From NCBI GenBank assembly GCA_958477465.1, contig CAUEFX010000006.1, forward strand, positions 49,408-113,407: a DNA stretch of 64,000 bases, in the 5' to 3' direction. Source of the DNA: an uncultured Bacteroides sp. (GTDB taxonomy: Bacteria > Bacteroidota > Bacteroidia > Bacteroidales > Bacteroidaceae). Shown here piece after piece: positions 33,930 through 42,939 of the stretch (the first letter of the stretch is position 1; the number at the start of each line of letters is the position of its first letter). A program made the position numbers and the translations under genes. The notes below the pieces were generated by a model. It was not told where the DNA came from and made no database searches. It worked only from the letters and a program-made list of their open reading frames with translations.

Positions 33930-34835
33930 ATGATACGTCAATGTTTATTAGTTCTGTTGTTTTTCAGTTGTTCGTTGCTGTTGTCGGCACAGGAAAAACT
34001 TGTTCTTGCCGGTTCGGGAAATCCTGCGGTAATGATCGTAGACAAGCAATCGGGAACTGTAGAATGGAAGCACGCATTAGAAAAAGGAGAGGAGTGTAAC
34101 ACTGTTGCGGTTACCCGGCAGGGAAATATTCTCTATTCTTACAAAAAAGGAGCGAAACTGATAGGAACGGATCACCGGGTGATATGGGATTATAAAGCCC
34201 CGGAGGGAACGGAACTTCAATCGGCAACTCTCTTGAAGAATGGCGGATTTCTTCTTGGTATCTGTGGCAGTCCGGCCCGGCTTATCGAACTGGACAAGAA
34301 CGGAAAGGAACGTAATCGCGTGGAGATCGACCTGCAGATAGAAAAACCGCATAGTCAGTTCCGACAGGTTTTTCAGTTGCGTAACAAGAATTATCTGCTT
34401 CCTGTCATGGGAAAACAGAAAGTGATGGAAATCAGCAGAAAAGGTGCTGTGGTGGTAGAATATCCGATAGGAGGCCGCCCCTTTTCTTCACTCGAACTGA
34501 AAGACGGGAATATATTGCTTCCTTGTGGCGACGGGCACTTCTTTCTGGTTATTGACCGCAAAACCGGGAAAGAACTCAGACGGGTGACGTCTGAAGAGTT
34601 GCAGGGCGCCTCGTTGCTTTTTGTGGCCCAGATACTGGATTCCGGAAAGGGAAATCTGCTGATTTGCAACTGGTATGGGCACACGAAAGATACTACAGTA
34701 GACGAACCTCAACTGATTGAAGTGGATACCGACGGAAAAGTGGTGTGGAGTCTGAACGATAAAAAGAATATCGGTAAAGTCTCGGCTGCTTGTCTGGTGA
34801 GAAATCCCAAATTTAAGATAAATATAACGGAGTAA
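33930..34835 (+). CDS. Secreted beta-propeller protein (PQQ-like repeats)
   Basis: The protein has 301 residues. I chose the ATG at 33930 over the GTG one codon upstream. The signal peptide ends near LLLSAQ. The body is a run of ~45-residue blades with a V-x-W/V-x-E signature (SGTVEWKHAL, HRVIWDYKAP, GKERNRVEIDL, GAVVVEYPI, GKELRRVTSEE, DGKVVWSLND), i.e. a PQQ-like or arylsulfotransferase-like propeller. No catalytic residues are recognisable. It directly precedes, by 25 bp, the large di-haem fusion protein and shares its promoter, so it probably binds the same partner or substrate. Confidence 0.75.
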   Translation: MIRQCLLVLLFFSCSLLLSAQEKLVLAGSGNPAVMIVDKQSGTVEWKHALEKGEECNTVAVTRQGNILYSYKKGAKLIGTDHRVIWDYKAPEGTELQSATLLKNGGFLLGICGSPARLIELDKNGKERNRVEIDLQIEKPHSQFRQVFQLRNKNYLLPVMGKQKVMEISRKGAVVVEYPIGGRPFSSLELKDGNILLPCGDGHFFLVIDRKTGKELRRVTSEELQGASLLFVAQILDSGKGNLLICNWYGHTKDTTVDEPQLIEVDTDGKVVWSLNDKKNIGKVSAACLVRNPKFKINITE

Positions 34836-34860
34836 ATCTTCAAACTAATACATAACTGAT

Positions 34861-37800
34861 ATGAATAAGAAAATAGTAATAATGTCCGTTTGTTTGGCAT
34901 TGTCCCTCTCCGTCTTTGCACAGAAAAAGAGGACAAAGGTGGCTGAACCTGCTACCTGGGCAGAAAGCATTGTTCAGGCAAAGAATCAGGCTGATGCACA
35001 GATGCAAAAAACGCTTCGTCCCGTCGCTTCTAAAGTGATTAAGTCGAAAGCGGCAGCAGAGCCGTTCTCTGCTGATATCAGCGGACTGGACGAAATGGTA
35101 CTTTATACATGGAGTACGGTGGATGGCACTTCCGATGATCAGCCGGTATGGGCAAATGCCCGGTTGGTGGCAGCCGATGGTTCATCCGTGTGGCTGAATG
35201 ATTTGAAAGATACTTTTAAGGAAGGCACCAGCGGTGGCTTGCGCTACAATGTAAACGCTAAGAATGCGGCTGTTGTGATGCATGGAAAAACGTATGACCG
35301 TACTATCATGACGGGGGGCAATGCACAGATTATTGTTCCGCTGGATAAGAAATATGTGCGTTTTGAAGCAGAAATAGGCTTGGAGAACCGTTCTTCAAGC
35401 GGTTCGGTTATTTTCCGTGTACAAGGTATTACGGGTAGTGAAGCTGCAGATAAAATCGTGAATGACTATCCTGCGGAAGCGGCGATGTTCCTGCCTTTTG
35501 CCGGAGGAGACATGAAAGCGCTGGTGACTACATATAATGCAAGCATTGAGAAACACGTTGCAGAATCGGTTGTCGGGCTTTTGAAGGACCCGAAACATTT
35601 TAATAACTTATTGCAACAGATAGCCCGGAAGCCTGCACTGGATGAACAGGTGACCGGTTATCTGAATCTTGCCCAGGATGCAATGAATGTTTATCAGTTG
35701 CAGGAGGCGTTGGCGTGGGTCAATATCCGCGCTATAGAGGAAGCTGTAAATGACATGAAACAGTATAAAGGCTTTGATCAGACAACTAATCAGACTCGTC
35801 TGGCAGAGCTGAAAATGCTTATGGGAAGAGGTTTCGATGGTATTTATGTCAATCAGCCCGCAGCATTGGAAAACGCCCATAAAGCATTGAAACTGAAACG
35901 GGATATTTTGCTGGCCAATCCGGAACTGGATATTGACAAACTGATTGTAGGCCGTTATAAAATAGGTACTACCGCCCGTCAGGTTACACCTCGTGCATTG
36001 GGAACGCAAAACAACAACTGGTCTAACCAGACTTCTGCTTCCCGTGGAGGATTTGATGCTGAGATTACTGAGTTGTCGGATCTTCGCGGCGATATTAAGG
36101 CAAGGACTATCTTTAAACCGGCCAACGGTTCGTCTCTCCCAGACCTGAAATTGCATTGGGATGCCGACCGTATATTGTTCTCTATGGTAGATACCGACAA
36201 GCGTTGGCAGGTGTTTGAGGTAGGTGTGGATGGGAAGGGACTGAAAAAGATGATCCCCGATCTGGAGCCTGATCTTGAGTTTTTTGATGCTACTTATCTG
36301 CCTTCCGGCAAGATGATTGCAGTCTCTAATATAGGATACAATGGGGTGCCTTGTGTAAATGGAAATGATGAAGTCGGCAACATGTGTCTGTATGACCCGA
36401 AAGACAACTCTTTGCGGCGTCTTACTTTTGACCAGGATGCCAACTGGGCGCCGACAGTGATGAATAACGGCCGTATCATGTACACCCGTTGGGAGTATAC
36501 CGACCTGACACATTACTTTTCTCGTTTTGTAATGCACATGAATCCGGACGGTACTGAGCAGAAATCACTTTATGGCAGCGGCTCTTACTTCCCGAACAGT
36601 ACTTTCGATGCGAAGCCGCTTCCGGGCAATACCTCTAAGTTTGTGGGTATCATCTCCGGACATCACGGTGTGGCCCGTTCCGGCCGTCTGATGATCTTCG
36701 ATCCGGCCAAAAGCCGCAAATCGGAGAAGGGCATGTTGCAGGAACTTCCTTTCAGAGACCGTAAGATTGAACCGATTGTAAAAGACCGTCTGGTAGACGG
36801 TGTATGGCCTCAGTTCATTAAGCCTTATCCGCTGAACGATAAATACTTTCTGGTAACGGCCAAGCTGAACGAGAATGCATTATGGGGTATTTATCTGATA
36901 GACGTATTCGATAATCTGACCCTGATAGCCGAATATGAAGGTGAAGGATTGATTTGTCCGATACCTGTGAAGAAAACGCCGGTTCCCCCTATAATTCCGG
37001 AAAAAATCAAGCCGGGTGATAAGGAAGCCACCGTGTTTATTCAGGACATTTACGAAGGTGAAGGTCTGAAGGGGGTACCTCGCGGTACGGTAAAGGCATT
37101 CCGGGTGCTTTCTTATGAGTATGCTTACAATAAAACTCCGTCCGACCATTGGGCACAAGGGGTACAGAGCGGTTGGGATATCAAGCGTTTATTGGGTACG
37201 GTTCCGGTAGAAGAGGACGGCTCTGCCATGTTCAAAATACCTGCCAATACACCTATTTCGCTTCAACCGTTGGACAGTGAAGGGCGTGCTATTCAGTGGA
37301 TGCGTAGCTGGCTGACCGGTATGCCGGGGGAAACCGTTTCTTGTATCGGTTGCCACGAAGACCAGAATCAGATTCCTATTCCCAAACGGGTGATGGCATC
37401 GCAGATTACTCCGCATGCCATCACGAAGCCTGAAGGTGGACAGCGTCCCTTTACTTTCGATTTGGAGGTGCAGCCGATACTTGACCGTGCCTGTGTAGCC
37501 TGTCACAATGGCGATGGTAAACTGGCTGACTTCACCGGAGAGCGTATCGATGAGTTCTCCGGATTCGGTGAGAGTTATCTGAAGCTTCATCCGTTTGTAT
37601 ACCGTCAGGGACCGGAAGCCGAGATAGAGGTACTGAACCCGTATGAGTATCATGCTTCTGTGAGCCCGCTTATAAAACTGCTGAAGAAAGGGCATCACGG
37701 TGTGGAACTGACAGACAAGGAATGGAAGACTTTGTACAATTGGATTGACTTCAATGCCCCTTATCACAGCAAATTCAAGGCCAATGAATTTAAAGGGGTA

Positions 37801-38853
37801 GAGCAGATCAGCCGTCGTACGGAACTGACAGAAAAATATGCAGGTTCGGGGGTAGACTGGAAAGCCGAAATCCGTTCGTATGCCGATTATCTGAGCAAAC
37901 AGGAAAAGCCAGCAGCAGTGAAACCCGAACGGAAAGAGTATAAAGACAAAGAGGTGAAACTGAAAGGCTGGCCCTTTGATGCCGCCACTGCCAAAGCCAT
38001 GTTGGGCAAAGAGACGGAGACCCGGAAGAGCATCGAACTGGCTCCGGGCATCCGGATGAACTTTGTACGAATTCCGGCCGGTTCCTTTATAATGGGTAGC
38101 AACCGCGGGCATTCCGACTATTCTCCTGCAAGCAAACAGGTCGTAAAGAAAGCTTTCTGGATGGGTGAGATAGAAGTAAGCAATGAACAGTTCCGTACCG
38201 TCTTCCCCGATCACAACAGCCGTTTCATCGGTCAGCTTTGGAAGGACCACGTACACGAGGGGTATCCGGCTAATAATCCGGAACAACCCGCTATCCGCGT
38301 AAGCTGGCAGGAAGCCACGGACTTCTGTAAGAAGCTGAGTGAGAAGACCGGTCTGAATGTGACCCTGCCTACCGAAGTGCAGTGGGAGTGGGCTTGCCGC
38401 GCAGGAAGTGATAGTGATTTCTGGTATGGCTCCCTGAATACGGACTTTTCCAAGTTTGAAAATCTGGCCGATGCACAATTGAACAAGGCTGCCGTGCGTG
38501 GTGTGAATCCGCAACCAATGTCTCCAACAGACAGCTGGTATAAGTATTACACATTCCAACCGAAAGAAAATGGAGTGGATGACGGCAATATGCTGATGGT
38601 AAAAGGCGGCAGCTATCAGGCCAATCCGTGGGGACTGTATGATATGCAGGGAAATGTGGCCGAATGGACCCGTTCGGACTATCTGCCTTATCCGTATAAT
38701 GAGAAAGCACAAGACGGTACCGATACGGAAAAGGTAGCCCGTGGCGGATCATGGACGGAACATCCCAAAACATGTACGTCTTATTATCGGAAAGCTTATC
38801 TGCCTTGGCAGAAGGTTTATAATGTAGGCTTCCGTGTAATCATAGAAGACTAA
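34861..38853 (+). CDS. Very large HzsA-like propeller / di-haem cytochrome c / FGE-like fusion protein
   Basis: This 1330-residue secreted protein has a signal peptide ending near VFAQ. Residues ~60-190 hold a galactose-binding-like beta domain. Residues ~390-720 read as a TolB-like propeller (ILFSMVDTDKRWQVFEVGVDG, LPSGKMIAVSNIGYNG, RLTFDQDANWAPTVMNNGRIMYTRWEY). This is followed by a hydrazine-synthase-alpha (HzsA)-like segment with two c-type haem motifs, CIGCH (828-832) and CVACH (878-882). Residues ~1060-1328 are a formylglycine-generating-enzyme/SUMF1-like domain (FVRIPAGSFIMGS, LPTEVQWEWACRAG, GNVAEWTRSDY, ARGGSW). The first cysteine of the FGE copper-binding pair is not seen; only TCTSYYR remains. 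I infer redox chemistry on a glycan or metabolite; the substrate is unknown. Confidence 0.75.
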   Translation: MNKKIVIMSVCLALSLSVFAQKKRTKVAEPATWAESIVQAKNQADAQMQKTLRPVASKVIKSKAAAEPFSADISGLDEMVLYTWSTVDGTSDDQPVWANARLVAADGSSVWLNDLKDTFKEGTSGGLRYNVNAKNAAVVMHGKTYDRTIMTGGNAQIIVPLDKKYVRFEAEIGLENRSSSGSVIFRVQGITGSEAADKIVNDYPAEAAMFLPFAGGDMKALVTTYNASIEKHVAESVVGLLKDPKHFNNLLQQIARKPALDEQVTGYLNLAQDAMNVYQLQEALAWVNIRAIEEAVNDMKQYKGFDQTTNQTRLAELKMLMGRGFDGIYVNQPAALENAHKALKLKRDILLANPELDIDKLIVGRYKIGTTARQVTPRALGTQNNNWSNQTSASRGGFDAEITELSDLRGDIKARTIFKPANGSSLPDLKLHWDADRILFSMVDTDKRWQVFEVGVDGKGLKKMIPDLEPDLEFFDATYLPSGKMIAVSNIGYNGVPCVNGNDEVGNMCLYDPKDNSLRRLTFDQDANWAPTVMNNGRIMYTRWEYTDLTHYFSRFVMHMNPDGTEQKSLYGSGSYFPNSTFDAKPLPGNTSKFVGIISGHHGVARSGRLMIFDPAKSRKSEKGMLQELPFRDRKIEPIVKDRLVDGVWPQFIKPYPLNDKYFLVTAKLNENALWGIYLIDVFDNLTLIAEYEGEGLICPIPVKKTPVPPIIPEKIKPGDKEATVFIQDIYEGEGLKGVPRGTVKAFRVLSYEYAYNKTPSDHWAQGVQSGWDIKRLLGTVPVEEDGSAMFKIPANTPISLQPLDSEGRAIQWMRSWLTGMPGETVSCIGCHEDQNQIPIPKRVMASQITPHAITKPEGGQRPFTFDLEVQPILDRACVACHNGDGKLADFTGERIDEFSGFGESYLKLHPFVYRQGPEAEIEVLNPYEYHASVSPLIKLLKKGHHGVELTDKEWKTLYNWIDFNAPYHSKFKANEFKGVEQISRRTELTEKYAGSGVDWKAEIRSYADYLSKQEKPAAVKPERKEYKDKEVKLKGWPFDAATAKAMLGKETETRKSIELAPGIRMNFVRIPAGSFIMGSNRGHSDYSPASKQVVKKAFWMGEIEVSNEQFRTVFPDHNSRFIGQLWKDHVHEGYPANNPEQPAIRVSWQEATDFCKKLSEKTGLNVTLPTEVQWEWACRAGSDSDFWYGSLNTDFSKFENLADAQLNKAAVRGVNPQPMSPTDSWYKYYTFQPKENGVDDGNMLMVKGGSYQANPWGLYDMQGNVAEWTRSDYLPYPYNEKAQDGTDTEKVARGGSWTEHPKTCTSYYRKAYLPWQKVYNVGFRVIIED

Positions 38854-38854
38854 G

Positions 38855-38950
38855 TTCACCACAGAGTAACACAGAGTTCCACAGAGTTTATTTTTTTTGC
38901 TAAGACTTATAAATAATACTCTGTGGAACTCTGTGTTACTCTGTGGTGAA
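38855..38950. terminator. 33-bp perfect inverted repeat after the fusion gene
   Basis: The arms 38855-38887 and 38918-38950 are exact complements (start TTCACCACAGAG, end CTCTGTGGTGAA), with a 30-nt spacer. Each arm is itself built of ACAGAG units. It starts 2 nt after the stop codon, so it probably terminates or stabilises the transcript. It may also be a dispersed repeat. Confidence 0.6.
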
Positions 38951-39000
38951 ATATTCGAGTGGACTTGGAAATTAAGGTGTTTTTTGTCTCATACCCAAGA

Positions 39001-39068
39001 ATTGGAATAATAGTGCAAGCCTATGGGATAATAATATAAGCCGGAATCAGGCTAATAGCCTATTTTTG
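39001..39068 (+). promoter_or_regulatory. PUL operator element and -7 box, GH88 operon
   Basis: Element 39001-39031 (ATTGGAATAAT, then AAGCC at positions 17-21 and GGGATAA at the end). TATTTTTG begins at 39061, exactly 60 bp from the element start. It is nearly identical in the core to the element before the PL38-like gene (50098). Start codon at 39097. Confidence 0.7.
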
Positions 39069-39096
39069 CATTGAATTAATAATTTATGAGACAACT

Positions 39097-40326
39097 ATGA
39101 AAATCAAAACAGGACTGCTATCATTGATGATAGTATGCGGTGCATGTAGCCGAACTACCCAACCGGTGGATGTGATAAAAGATGACTTCGATTTTGCTTC
39201 CAAACAATTGAATTTCGCCTTTTCGGAAATAGATCGGGCGAAGTCTGCATTTACAGAAGAGCAAAAAGAGAAGAGGTTGGTCAGCCCTCGTAATATTGAA
39301 CCGGACGGGTCACTGCGCCTCGTAGCTTCGAGAGACTGGTGCAGCGGATTTTTTCCGGGAGAATTGTGGTACATGTATGAATATACAGGTGATGAGTTTT
39401 GGCGGCAGAAAGCTGAGGAGTTTACAGCACCTATTGAACGTGAAAAGACCAATGGCGGTACGCATGATATGGGTTTTAAGATGTTCTGCAGTTTTGGTAA
39501 CGGATATCGTTTGACGAATAATCCGGATTATAAAAAAATACTCGTCGAATCGGCAGAAACACTGATTACCAGGTATAAACCCAATGTAGGATGTATCCGT
39601 TCGTGGGATCATAATAAGGATAAATGGCAATGTCCTGTTATTATAGACAATATGATGAATCTGGAGTTGTTGTTTTGGGCTTACAAACAGACCAACCGGG
39701 CAGAATTCTATGATATTGCCGTAAGCCATGCACGTACGACGATGAAGAATCATTTCCGTGATGATTACAGCTCGTATCATGTGATTGATTACGATACAAT
39801 CAGCGGAGAGGTGCTGAATAAGAACACGCATCAGGGGTATGCGCATGAATCGGCATGGGCACGCGGTCAGGCGTGGGGATTATATGGTTATACTATGTGT
39901 TACCGTGAAACGAATCTTCCGGAGTTTCTGGAACAGGCCAAGCATATCGCCAACTATATCTTCACCAGTAAAACACTTCCCGAAGATTTGATTCCTTATT
40001 GGGATTTCAACGCTCCTGATATTCCAAACGAGCCGAGAGATGTGTCGGCGGCAACCGTTATGGCCTGTGCACTGTATGAGCTCTCTATGTACGACAAGGA
40101 TAATGCCGTGCAATATAAAGAATGGGCCGATACGATTGTTGATAATTTGAGTCGGAACTATCGCGCTGCCTTGAATGGCGATCATGGTTTCCTCTTACTC
40201 CATAGTACGGGTTCTGCCCCTCATAATTCGGAGGTAGATGTACCGATTGTCTATGCGGACTATTATTTCCTTGAGGCCTTGCTTCGGAAATCGAAACTGG
40301 AAAAAGAAGGAAACGCTGTATTGTAA
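39097..40326 (+). CDS. GH88 unsaturated glucuronyl hydrolase, lipoprotein
   Basis: This 409-residue protein has a lipobox cysteine at residue 17 (CGAC). It has the (alpha/alpha)6-barrel GH88 pattern: RDWCSGFFPGELW, THDMGF with Asp124, VIIDNMMNLELLFW with Asp184, THQGYAHESAWARGQAWGLYG, and PYWDFNAPD. The two Asp residues correspond to the catalytic pair of GH88. These enzymes hydrate the 4,5-unsaturated uronic acid left at the non-reducing end by polysaccharide lyases and release it. In this PUL it should act on products of the PL8 and PL38-like lyases. The GH2 gene follows after 15 bp. Confidence 0.9.
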   Translation: MKIKTGLLSLMIVCGACSRTTQPVDVIKDDFDFASKQLNFAFSEIDRAKSAFTEEQKEKRLVSPRNIEPDGSLRLVASRDWCSGFFPGELWYMYEYTGDEFWRQKAEEFTAPIEREKTNGGTHDMGFKMFCSFGNGYRLTNNPDYKKILVESAETLITRYKPNVGCIRSWDHNKDKWQCPVIIDNMMNLELLFWAYKQTNRAEFYDIAVSHARTTMKNHFRDDYSSYHVIDYDTISGEVLNKNTHQGYAHESAWARGQAWGLYGYTMCYRETNLPEFLEQAKHIANYIFTSKTLPEDLIPYWDFNAPDIPNEPRDVSAATVMACALYELSMYDKDNAVQYKEWADTIVDNLSRNYRAALNGDHGFLLLHSTGSAPHNSEVDVPIVYADYYFLEALLRKSKLEKEGNAVL

Positions 40327-40341
40327 AAGCGGTGGGATAAT

Positions 40342-42795
40342 ATGAGAAATGCAATAGCAGGTTTATTAGTTTGTTTGTTGCTGCAGAGCGGGAATCTGAT
40401 GGCAAAGATTCCTGTGATGCAGTCACAGAAACTTCGTTTAACGGATAACTGGGAGTTCCTCCGGCAGGATGTCGGTAATGTATGGGAACTTGTCAGACCC
40501 ATGAAAGCCGGACAGCCGGAAGATTCACCTATTTGGACCAAAGTAACTCTTCCACACTGCTTTAATGCGGAAGATGCGGTAGATCCGGATGTAAATTACT
40601 ATCAGGGACCGGGGTGGTATAAGACACAACTCACGGTAGACAATCCCTATAAAAACGGTCGTGTCCTGCTCGAGTTTGAAGGAGCGGGGCAGAAGACTGA
40701 AGTTTATGTTTATACTACCTTGGTGGGTAGCCATACAGGCGGCTATGATAGCTGGAATGTGGATATAACAGATGCTGTAAACGCGTTTCTTACCAGTAAA
40801 GAGGCGGAACGTTTTGGAGGATGCATTCCTTTGAGTATCCGTTGCGACAATACGCGGGATGCCGAAATGATTCCTTCGGATCTTTCCGATTTTAATCTTT
40901 ATGGAGGTATTTACCGCTATCTTAACCTGGTTTATCTTCCGGAGGTCTCTATCGCTTCGTTGAAGATAGAGCCGGTGCTGGACCGGAAACTGAAACAGGG
41001 AACGTTGAAGATCAATTCTTGCTTTTATAATCCTTCGGATGTACGGAAAGCCACTGTTAAGTGGTGTGTGAAAGACGCTCGGGGAAATGTGGTACTATCC
41101 GGCAGACAGGAGGAAGTCACTCCTCTCGGTGAGTTCTGTCTTACCGATGTTCCGTTGAAAAGCCCTCAGGTATGGGATGTGGACAATCCGCAACTTTATA
41201 CGTGTGAAGTCACTGTGCGTGCCAATGAACAGGAGGTTACCGCTTCCGAACGTTTTGGTTTCCGGGCATTTGAATTTATAGAAAAAGGTCCGTTCCATTT
41301 GAATGGGCGTCGGTTGCTGTTGCGGGGTACACACCGGCATGAAGACCATGCGGGGGTAGCTGCTGCGATGACCGAAGAACAGATGCGGCAAGAGATGCGG
41401 ATGATGAAAGAGATGGGTGTCAATTTCATCCGTCTGGGGCATTATCAGCAGTCGGAAATAATCCTTAACCTCTGTGACAGTCTGGGCATTCTGGTATGGG
41501 AGGAGATTCCCTGGTGCCGTGGAGGGGTAGGTGGAGAGAAGTACCGTTCACAAGCCAAACACATGTTGACAAACATGATAGAACAACACCGTAATCATCC
41601 GGCCGTGATCATTTGGGGACTCGGAAACGAGAATGACTGGCCGAATGATTTTGAAACATTTGATCAGGGAGAGATCCGCTCGTTGATGAGTGAACTTCAC
41701 ACCCTGTCGCATCAGTTGGATGATAGCCGTAAGACAGCTATCCGCCGTTGTGCCTTCTGCAGTGATATTGTCGATGTGTATTCGCCTTCTATCTGGGCGG
41801 GTTGGTATCGGGGTAATTATACCGATTATCAGGAGATGTCTCTTGCCGAGATGGAAAAAGTGAAACATTTTCTGCACGTAGAGTGGGGAGGTGACAGCCA
41901 TGCCGGACGCCATGCCGAGGTGGTGGCAGCCATCCGTAAAGCTGGTGAAAGCGATGCGGATGCAGCGTTGAATGGTTCGGCGCAAGTGCTAAAAAAAGGA
42001 GATTGGAGTGAAACGTATATCGTAAAACTGATCGATTGGCACCTGAAAGAACAGGAGAATATGCCTTGGCTGACCGGGGCGGCTTATTGGCCTTTCAAAG
42101 ATTTCTCCACTCCGGTGCGTCCTGAAAATCCGGTACCGTATGTGAATCAGAAAGGGGTTGTGGAACGTGACTTTACGAAGAAAGAAAGTTACTATGTATT
42201 CCAGTCTTACTGGACAGAGAAACCCATGATACATATTTATGGGCACAGTTGGCCGGTACGCTGGGGAAATGTGGGTGAGGAGAAAGAGATATTGGTATAT
42301 TCAAACTGCCCTTCAGTTGAACTTTTTGTTAATGGAGTGAGCCAGGGAATAAAGAGACGCAACAGCCAGGACTTTCCTGCTGCCGGATTGCGTTGGAGTG
42401 TACCTTTGAATGCCGGAAAGAATACGGTTAAGGCTGTTTCTACCGGTAAGGAAAGCATCACAGATGAGATCGTTTTCGAGTATCAGACGGAGAAGTGGGG
42501 GGCGGAAGCTGCCATACAGCTTACTGCGACGCCTTGTGGTGATGGTCTGTTTGAGATTTCGGCACAGTTGTTGGATGACAAAGGTGTCCGCTGTCTGAAT
42601 TCCCGTATGTTCATTCATTTTGAAATAGCAGGTGACGGTGAGTTGATACAAAATCAAGGTACCGCTATGGGCTCTCGCAAGGTACAGGCATGCAATGGTC
42701 GCGCAGGTATCCGTGTACGTCAGCCTAAAGGTAAATCGATTGTTGCAGTGAAGGCCGAAGGTATTCCTACGACAACGTTTGCAGTTGAAAATTAG
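40342..42795 (+). CDS. GH2 beta-glycosidase (beta-galactosidase-like)
   Basis: This 817-residue secreted protein has a signal peptide ending near NLMAK. Order: a jelly-roll sugar-binding domain (WTKVTLPHCFNAEDAVDPD..YYQGPGWYKTQL, EFEGAGQKTEVYV), an Ig-like domain (~210-305), the TIM barrel (GFRAFEF.EKGPFHLNGRRLLLRGTHRHEDHAG), and a C-terminal beta domain (~620-817) of DUF4982/Big type. Catalytic Glu430 lies in WGLGNENDW (acid/base) and Glu514 in HVEWGGDSH (nucleophile), so it should be active. The family also includes beta-glucuronidases and beta-mannosidases. A galactosidase is most likely but not certain. Confidence 0.88.
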   Translation: MRNAIAGLLVCLLLQSGNLMAKIPVMQSQKLRLTDNWEFLRQDVGNVWELVRPMKAGQPEDSPIWTKVTLPHCFNAEDAVDPDVNYYQGPGWYKTQLTVDNPYKNGRVLLEFEGAGQKTEVYVYTTLVGSHTGGYDSWNVDITDAVNAFLTSKEAERFGGCIPLSIRCDNTRDAEMIPSDLSDFNLYGGIYRYLNLVYLPEVSIASLKIEPVLDRKLKQGTLKINSCFYNPSDVRKATVKWCVKDARGNVVLSGRQEEVTPLGEFCLTDVPLKSPQVWDVDNPQLYTCEVTVRANEQEVTASERFGFRAFEFIEKGPFHLNGRRLLLRGTHRHEDHAGVAAAMTEEQMRQEMRMMKEMGVNFIRLGHYQQSEIILNLCDSLGILVWEEIPWCRGGVGGEKYRSQAKHMLTNMIEQHRNHPAVIIWGLGNENDWPNDFETFDQGEIRSLMSELHTLSHQLDDSRKTAIRRCAFCSDIVDVYSPSIWAGWYRGNYTDYQEMSLAEMEKVKHFLHVEWGGDSHAGRHAEVVAAIRKAGESDADAALNGSAQVLKKGDWSETYIVKLIDWHLKEQENMPWLTGAAYWPFKDFSTPVRPENPVPYVNQKGVVERDFTKKESYYVFQSYWTEKPMIHIYGHSWPVRWGNVGEEKEILVYSNCPSVELFVNGVSQGIKRRNSQDFPAAGLRWSVPLNAGKNTVKAVSTGKESITDEIVFEYQTEKWGAEAAIQLTATPCGDGLFEISAQLLDDKGVRCLNSRMFIHFEIAGDGELIQNQGTAMGSRKVQACNGRAGIRVRQPKGKSIVAVKAEGIPTTTFAVEN

Positions 42796-42939
42796 AAGTT
42801 GAGAGTTGCTGCGGTTGCGGTATCTGCTTCATGGCAACTCTCAGCTCTCAAGGCTATCAACTCTCACCCTTGACTCTCGACTATCGGTTCCTGACTGATC
42901 TTTTAATTTTATAAGACTTTCAACTAATCAAATACGATC

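Noticed and set aside
37189..38712. 507-codon open frame on the minus strand
   Set aside because: Antisense to the conserved haem and FGE-like parts of the large fusion gene; a shadow frame.
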